DNA from: Sepioteuthis lessoniana
Lineage: Eukaryota; Mollusca; Cephalopoda; Myopsida; Loliginidae
DNA: 64,000 nt
Assembly: GCA_963585895.1 (NCBI GenBank)
Contig: CAUZXS010002461.1
Location: forward strand, 93,061 to 157,060
Direction: 5' to 3'
The notes beneath the pieces were generated by a model. The model was not told where the DNA came from and searched no databases. It worked only from the letters and a program-made list of their open reading frames with translations. This document shows positions 62,738-64,000 of the stretch, piece after piece; position 1 is the first letter of the stretch, and each line of letters starts with the position of its first letter. Both the position numbers and the translations under genes were made by a program.

Positions 62738-63125
62738 AGACTAAACGGTCTTGTTTGTCCGAATACTTTAGCCATAACTATTAATTATAGAGTTGTATAC
62801 ATAAGAGGCTAAATGGACCATTTTTCCGAATACTTTGGCCATAATTATTCATTATAGCGTTGTATACATACGAAGCTAAATGGCCTATTTTGTCCGAATA
62901 CTTTAGCCATAACTATTCATTATAGCGTTGTATACATACGAGTCTAAATGGACCCTTTTGTCCGAATACTTTAGCCATACGTATTCATTATAGTGTTGTA
63001 TACATACGAGGCTAAATGGCCTATTTTGTCCGAATACTTTAGCCGTAACTATTCATTACGGCGTTGTATACATACGAGACTAAGTGGCTTATTTTATCCG
63101 AATACTTTCACTATAACTATATATT
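62738..63125. repeat. 68-bp tandem repeat, about 6 units
   Basis: CCGAATACTTT recurs with its G at 62,761, 62,828, 62,896, 62,964, 63,032 and 63,100 (67, 68, 68, 68, 68 bp). Units also share AGCCATAACTATTCATTATA, GCGTTGTATACATACGAG and CTAAATGG. The first and last units are more diverged. The short plus-strand open frame here is incidental. Confidence 0.93.
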
Positions 63126-63306
63126 ATATATTTGTAGATTTTCAATCGATTGATATTTTTTTCTTTGATGAATAATAAATGATATCCTGAAATAAAAGTA
63201 TCGTTTACATATGTGCCAACTGAATCATTTACAATATGAATTACGTAAACAGACGGAAAATGTACAAAGTGAATAGAATAATAATCTGTCAATCTCAGTC
63301 TGTTCA

Positions 63307-63351
<45 letters not shown>
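63307..63351. repeat. (TATC)n microsatellite
   Basis: About 11 tandem TATC units, followed by a purine-rich AGAAAGAGATAGAGACAGAG stretch. Confidence 0.95.
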
Positions 63352-63352
<1 letters not shown>

Positions 63353-63460
63353 GAAAGAGATAGAGACAGAGAGATCACATTGAGGAAAGTACTATGTATA
63401 CCTATAGAAATATTTAAGCAATATTTATTTAAACAATATACATATCTGAAGGATATATAT

Positions 63461-63696
63461 CATCATCATCATGTCGCGCTGGTAGCACGGATATCCCTGA
63501 CCCTCTCTCGCCACTCCTCCCTATCGTTCATCGCCCTAGGCAGGTCTTCAGGACAACATCCCGTATCCTCACACAGCTGCTGAATGTATGTTCGTGCTGG
63601 TTGTCCTGCTTTTGCACGGCTATGTGTGGGGGTCCATAAGAGTACATCCCTTATGAGTTCGTCCCTGCTTCTCCAACAGTGTCCTGCATGTCTGGT

Positions 63697-63700
<4 letters not shown>
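63461..63700 (-). mobile_element. 5'-truncated non-LTR retrotransposon (LINE) 3' end
   Basis: The minus strand encodes 76 residues from 63,700 down to a stop at 63,469-63,471: [19 protein letters not shown] at the start, then [36 protein letters not shown] and an ATSAT C-terminus. This arrangement is what I recall from the C-terminal tail of invertebrate LINE endonuclease-reverse transcriptase proteins, after the reverse transcriptase domain. No endonuclease or RT motif is included. The stop is the first TGA of a (TGA)n simple tail (plus strand CATCATCATCAT, 63,461-63,472), so there is essentially no 3' UTR. The 5' side is cut by a (TA)n run. The clade is uncertain (RTE-like or CR1/L2-like). 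It is a dead fragment. Confidence 0.8.

Positions 63701-63759
<59 letters not shown>
63701..63759. repeat. (TA)n microsatellite at the LINE truncation point
   Basis: About 29 TA units directly abut the 5' truncation of the LINE fragment. Confidence 0.96.
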
Positions 63760-63762
<3 letters not shown>

Positions 63763-63780
63763 ACATTCCACCCGTCTGTA

Positions 63781-63815
63781 CATACACACATACATACATA
63801 CATACATACACATAT
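63781..63815. repeat. (CATA)n short microsatellite
   Basis: An imperfect CATACACACA start is followed by repeated CATA units. The rest of the window (63,816-64,000) shows no recognisable feature. Confidence 0.85.
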
Positions 63816-64000
63816 ATTGTTGGGTTATGTATATAAACATATATTTTGTTTGGAGAGGTTAATTAAAAATCAAAACAGAAGAAAGCTCTTTCGTCAAACC
63901 TCTGCTGACTTGTATGTATCCTTTAATGGGAAAAGAGTAGGAAAGGTAGTCTAAATTAAAAACTTGCAGTTGGCATAGTCACCAGTTATCTTGCTATGGC

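Noticed and set aside
63583..63862. Plus-strand open frames across the LINE fragment
   Set aside because: They are antisense to the recognisable LINE C-terminus and continue through (TA)n.

Overview
This is eukaryotic, most likely metazoan, non-coding DNA. It is strongly AT-rich and has no convincing host protein-coding gene. It holds tRNA-derived SINEs, the 3' end of a non-LTR retrotransposon and long (TA)n, (CA)n and (TATC)n microsatellites. The bulk is three unrelated satellite families. The LINE tail and SINE style would suit a mollusc or another invertebrate, but I cannot fix the phylum from sequence alone.

Layout. 1-41,528 is one uninterrupted array of a 79-bp satellite (about 525 units, same orientation) with nested higher-order duplications of 7, 9, 13, 27, 34 and 39 units, plus shared blocks 9.8-12 kb apart. 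41,529-45,335 is a mosaic: two copies of a dispersed repeat (here called R1), a degenerate ~63-bp tandem repeat, a 118-bp tandem repeat (about 6 units), two minus-strand copies of SINE family B, an 85-bp two-copy hairpin repeat, and an inverted pair of SINE family A. 45,336-49,989 looks like one composite element: ~110-bp inverted terminal repeats enclosing about 51 units of an 85-bp satellite, with a 12-bp direct repeat at each array edge. The left terminal repeat, read on the minus strand, folds as a near-canonical type I hammerhead ribozyme. 49,990-51,020 holds a lone inverted monomer of the 118-bp repeat, a plus-strand SINE B, another tRNA-like SINE head and a second CTGANGA...GAAAC motif. 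51,020-60,585 is a 48-bp satellite (about 199 units) with a 3.3-kb segment duplicated at an offset of exactly 3,504 bp (73 units). 60,586-64,000 has a third R1 copy (inverted), a SINE A copy, a compound (TA)n minisatellite, (CA)n, a 68-bp tandem repeat (about 6 units), (TATC)n and a 5'-truncated LINE tail.

Nothing here forms a gene pathway. The interest lies in how the locus is built: at least six tandem-repeat families of different period sit side by side, separated by the same small set of dispersed repeats. One of them is enclosed by inverted repeats carrying a candidate self-cleaving ribozyme. The long open frames in the 48-bp array follow from a period divisible by three and are not annotated as genes.
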